A stretch of 12,838 nt of DNA from Candidatus Brocadiaceae bacterium (GTDB lineage: Bacteria > Planctomycetota > Brocadiia > SM23-32). Under the pieces are notes generated by a model. It had not been told where the DNA came from, ran no database searches, and saw only the letters and a program-made list of their open reading frames with translations. Positions 11,742 through 12,838 of the stretch are shown piece after piece; position 1 is the first letter of the stretch, and the number at the start of each line of letters is the position of its first letter. The position numbers and the translations under genes were made by a program. The stretch spans positions 1 through 12,838 of the forward strand of contig PWZK01000090.1 in the NCBI GenBank assembly GCA_003567495.1, given 5' to 3'.

Positions 11742-12662
11742 TTGAGTAAAAACAAAGCCTATGACGTAATAATTATCGGCGCCGGCCCCGCCGGCCTTGG
11801 CGCCGCGCTGTATTGCGGGCGCTCGCTTCTTAGCACGCTCGTGCTGGAGAAAATGGGTGCCGGCGGCCAGCTTGCGCTGGCCTACGACGTGGACAATTAT
11901 CCGGGTTTCGAAGACGGCATTGCCGGGCCTGATCTTAGCGAAAAAATGAAAGACCATGCGGCCCGGTTTGGTGCGGAGTTTAAGATCGAGAACGTATCCG
12001 ACGTTTTGCAGAACGGAAAGGCGAAAAAAGTCGTCACGAAGTCGGCAAGTTATAGCTCACCGGTGCTGATGATCGCTTCGGGCGCCTCGCATCGCAAGCT
12101 CGGCGTGCCCGGGGAAGAGCGGCTGGCCGGCGCCGGAGTTAGCTACTGCGCAACATGCGACGGCGCGTTTTTTCGCGACAGGAAGCTCGTAATAGTAGGC
12201 GGCGGCGATGCCGCCATGACCGAGGCGCTTTTTTTGACAAGATTCGCATCACATGTAGAGCTCATACACCGCAGAGAGGGCTTCCGAGCGCGCCCGATGA
12301 ACGTCGAGAATGCCAGAGAGCATAAGAAAATCGATTTCACGCTCGACAGCGTGGTTGAAGAAATCATGGGCGAGCAAAAAGTCGAAGCCGTCAGGGTCAA
12401 AGATGTCAATACTGGCGAGGAGCGTGAAATAGACTGCGACGGGATTTTTGTATCGATCGGACACGATCCTAACACCGGGTATCTGGGCAACATGCTTCCG
12501 TCTTATGTCGGGCGCACAGTGCCTGTCGATATGAATATGGAGACGGATGTAAAAGGAGTTTACGCGATAGGCGACGTCAGGATGGGCTCCTACAGGCAGG
12601 TGGCCACCGCGGTCTCAGACGGAGTTACCGCCGCCATGCATGCCGAAAAGACACTGTCGTAA
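11742..12662 (+). CDS. trxB: Thioredoxin reductase (FAD/NADPH, CATC redox centre)
   Basis: This is a 306-residue flavoprotein disulfide reductase that uses NADPH to reduce thioredoxin in the cytoplasm. The N-terminal FAD-binding GAGPAG motif is at 13-18 and GGQL at 41-44. The redox-active CATCDGAFF has C136 and C139. The NADPH Rossmann motif GGGDAA is at 153-158, with HRR at 176-178. The second FAD motif is YAIGDVR...RQVATAVSDG (274-294). Length and domain order match low-molecular-weight TrxR. The HRR basic patch after the second Rossmann fold indicates NADPH preference. Ferredoxin:thioredoxin-type or NrtA-like relatives are less likely because all canonical motifs are intact. It starts at TTG 11742 with AGGAG six bases upstream. 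The gene is monocistronic in this window, with no thioredoxin gene adjacent. Confidence 0.94.
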   Translation: MSKNKAYDVIIIGAGPAGLGAALYCGRSLLSTLVLEKMGAGGQLALAYDVDNYPGFEDGIAGPDLSEKMKDHAARFGAEFKIENVSDVLQNGKAKKVVTKSASYSSPVLMIASGASHRKLGVPGEERLAGAGVSYCATCDGAFFRDRKLVIVGGGDAAMTEALFLTRFASHVELIHRREGFRARPMNVENAREHKKIDFTLDSVVEEIMGEQKVEAVRVKDVNTGEEREIDCDGIFVSIGHDPNTGYLGNMLPSYVGRTVPVDMNMETDVKGVYAIGDVRMGSYRQVATAVSDGVTAAMHAEKTLS

Positions 12663-12838
12663 TCCGGACGAGATGGAATCTGGAATGAGGAAACGACAAC
12701 GACGATCCGCAGATTTCGCAGATTACGCGGATTTACGGCAACGGCAGGGAGTCGCGTAGCAGCTTTTGCCGTCAGGCCCGAAGGGCCGACTGATTTAAAA
12801 CTTTTTCAAACGACGTGGAAAAGTTTTAGTGTAACGAC
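12663..12838. repeat. Repeat-filled 3' gap after trxB
   Basis: No gene is visible. The stretch contains GGAATGAGGAAACGACAACGAC, akin to the low-complexity tracts at 1341-1455 and 4023-4073. It also holds three tandem 9-mers, CGCAGATTT-CGCAGATTA-CGCGGATTT (12708-12734), a GGCCC/GGGCC hairpin with GAA loop (about 12776-12788) and an imperfect AAAACTTTTTC...GGAAAAGTTTT stem-loop (about 12797-12827). The last is similar in design to those flanking thiH and the thymidylate-synthase-like gene. Confidence 0.5.

Noticed and set aside
12776..12838. Intrinsic terminator of trxB
   Set aside because: The GGCCC/GGGCC stem is short and not followed by a T-run, and it lies over 100 bases after the stop in repeat sequence.

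Overview
This 12.8 kb window is bacterial chromosomal DNA of moderately high GC. Eleven protein-coding genes are well supported, together with one tRNA gene. The gaps between genes are unusually rich in short, hairpin-forming dispersed repeats. The organism cannot be fixed from the sequence alone. Genes bordered by GAATTAGAAATTAGGAATGAGGAAT-like tracts, GTAGCGCAGGCGTCC inverted repeats and CGCAGATT tandem units are a style I associate with the Kiritimatiellota/Lentisphaerota/Planctomycetota (PVC) part of the bacterial tree. That is an impression, not a demonstration. ThiH, the oxygen-sensitive route to the thiazole precursor, points to an anaerobic or microaerobic life style. TTG start codons appear common.

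Layout. 1-276: repeat-derived leader. 277-1264: thiS and thiG, tightly coupled. 1265-1632: a gap of low-complexity repeats and a 13-bp hairpin. 1633-2799: thiH. 2800-3100: a 137-bp palindromic element and two further hairpins. 3101-3982: a divergent thymidylate-synthase-family protein. 3983-4697: 0.7 kb of repeats. 4698-7832 (minus): a large AddB/RecB-like PD-(D/E)XK nuclease with an Fe-S cysteine set. 7833-8097: a divergent promoter region. 8098-9180: a conserved protein that I place near the deoxyhypusine-synthase-like family. 9374-10585 (minus): an MFS transporter. 10888-11457: a strong sigma70-type promoter followed by a very basic 51-aa protein and an acidic 64-aa protein. 11459-11537 (minus): tRNA-Pro(CGG) with its own promoter. 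11742-12662: thioredoxin reductase. 12663-12838: another repeat-filled gap.

How the genes fit together. ThiS (sulfur carrier), ThiG (thiazole synthase) and ThiH (tyrosine lyase producing dehydroglycine) form the anaerobic thiazole branch of thiamine biosynthesis. ThiF and the rest of the pathway are not in the window, and I see no TPP riboswitch. The other genes look like unrelated housekeeping or repair functions.

The most striking signal is intergenic. The stop codons of thiG and thiH both lie inside copies of two different repeats. The Shine-Dalgarno sites of thiS and thiH directly abut other repeat modules. The block after thiG is mirrored, in inverted orientation, after the thymidylate-synthase-like gene, so thiH and that gene form a cassette framed by imperfect inverted repeats.
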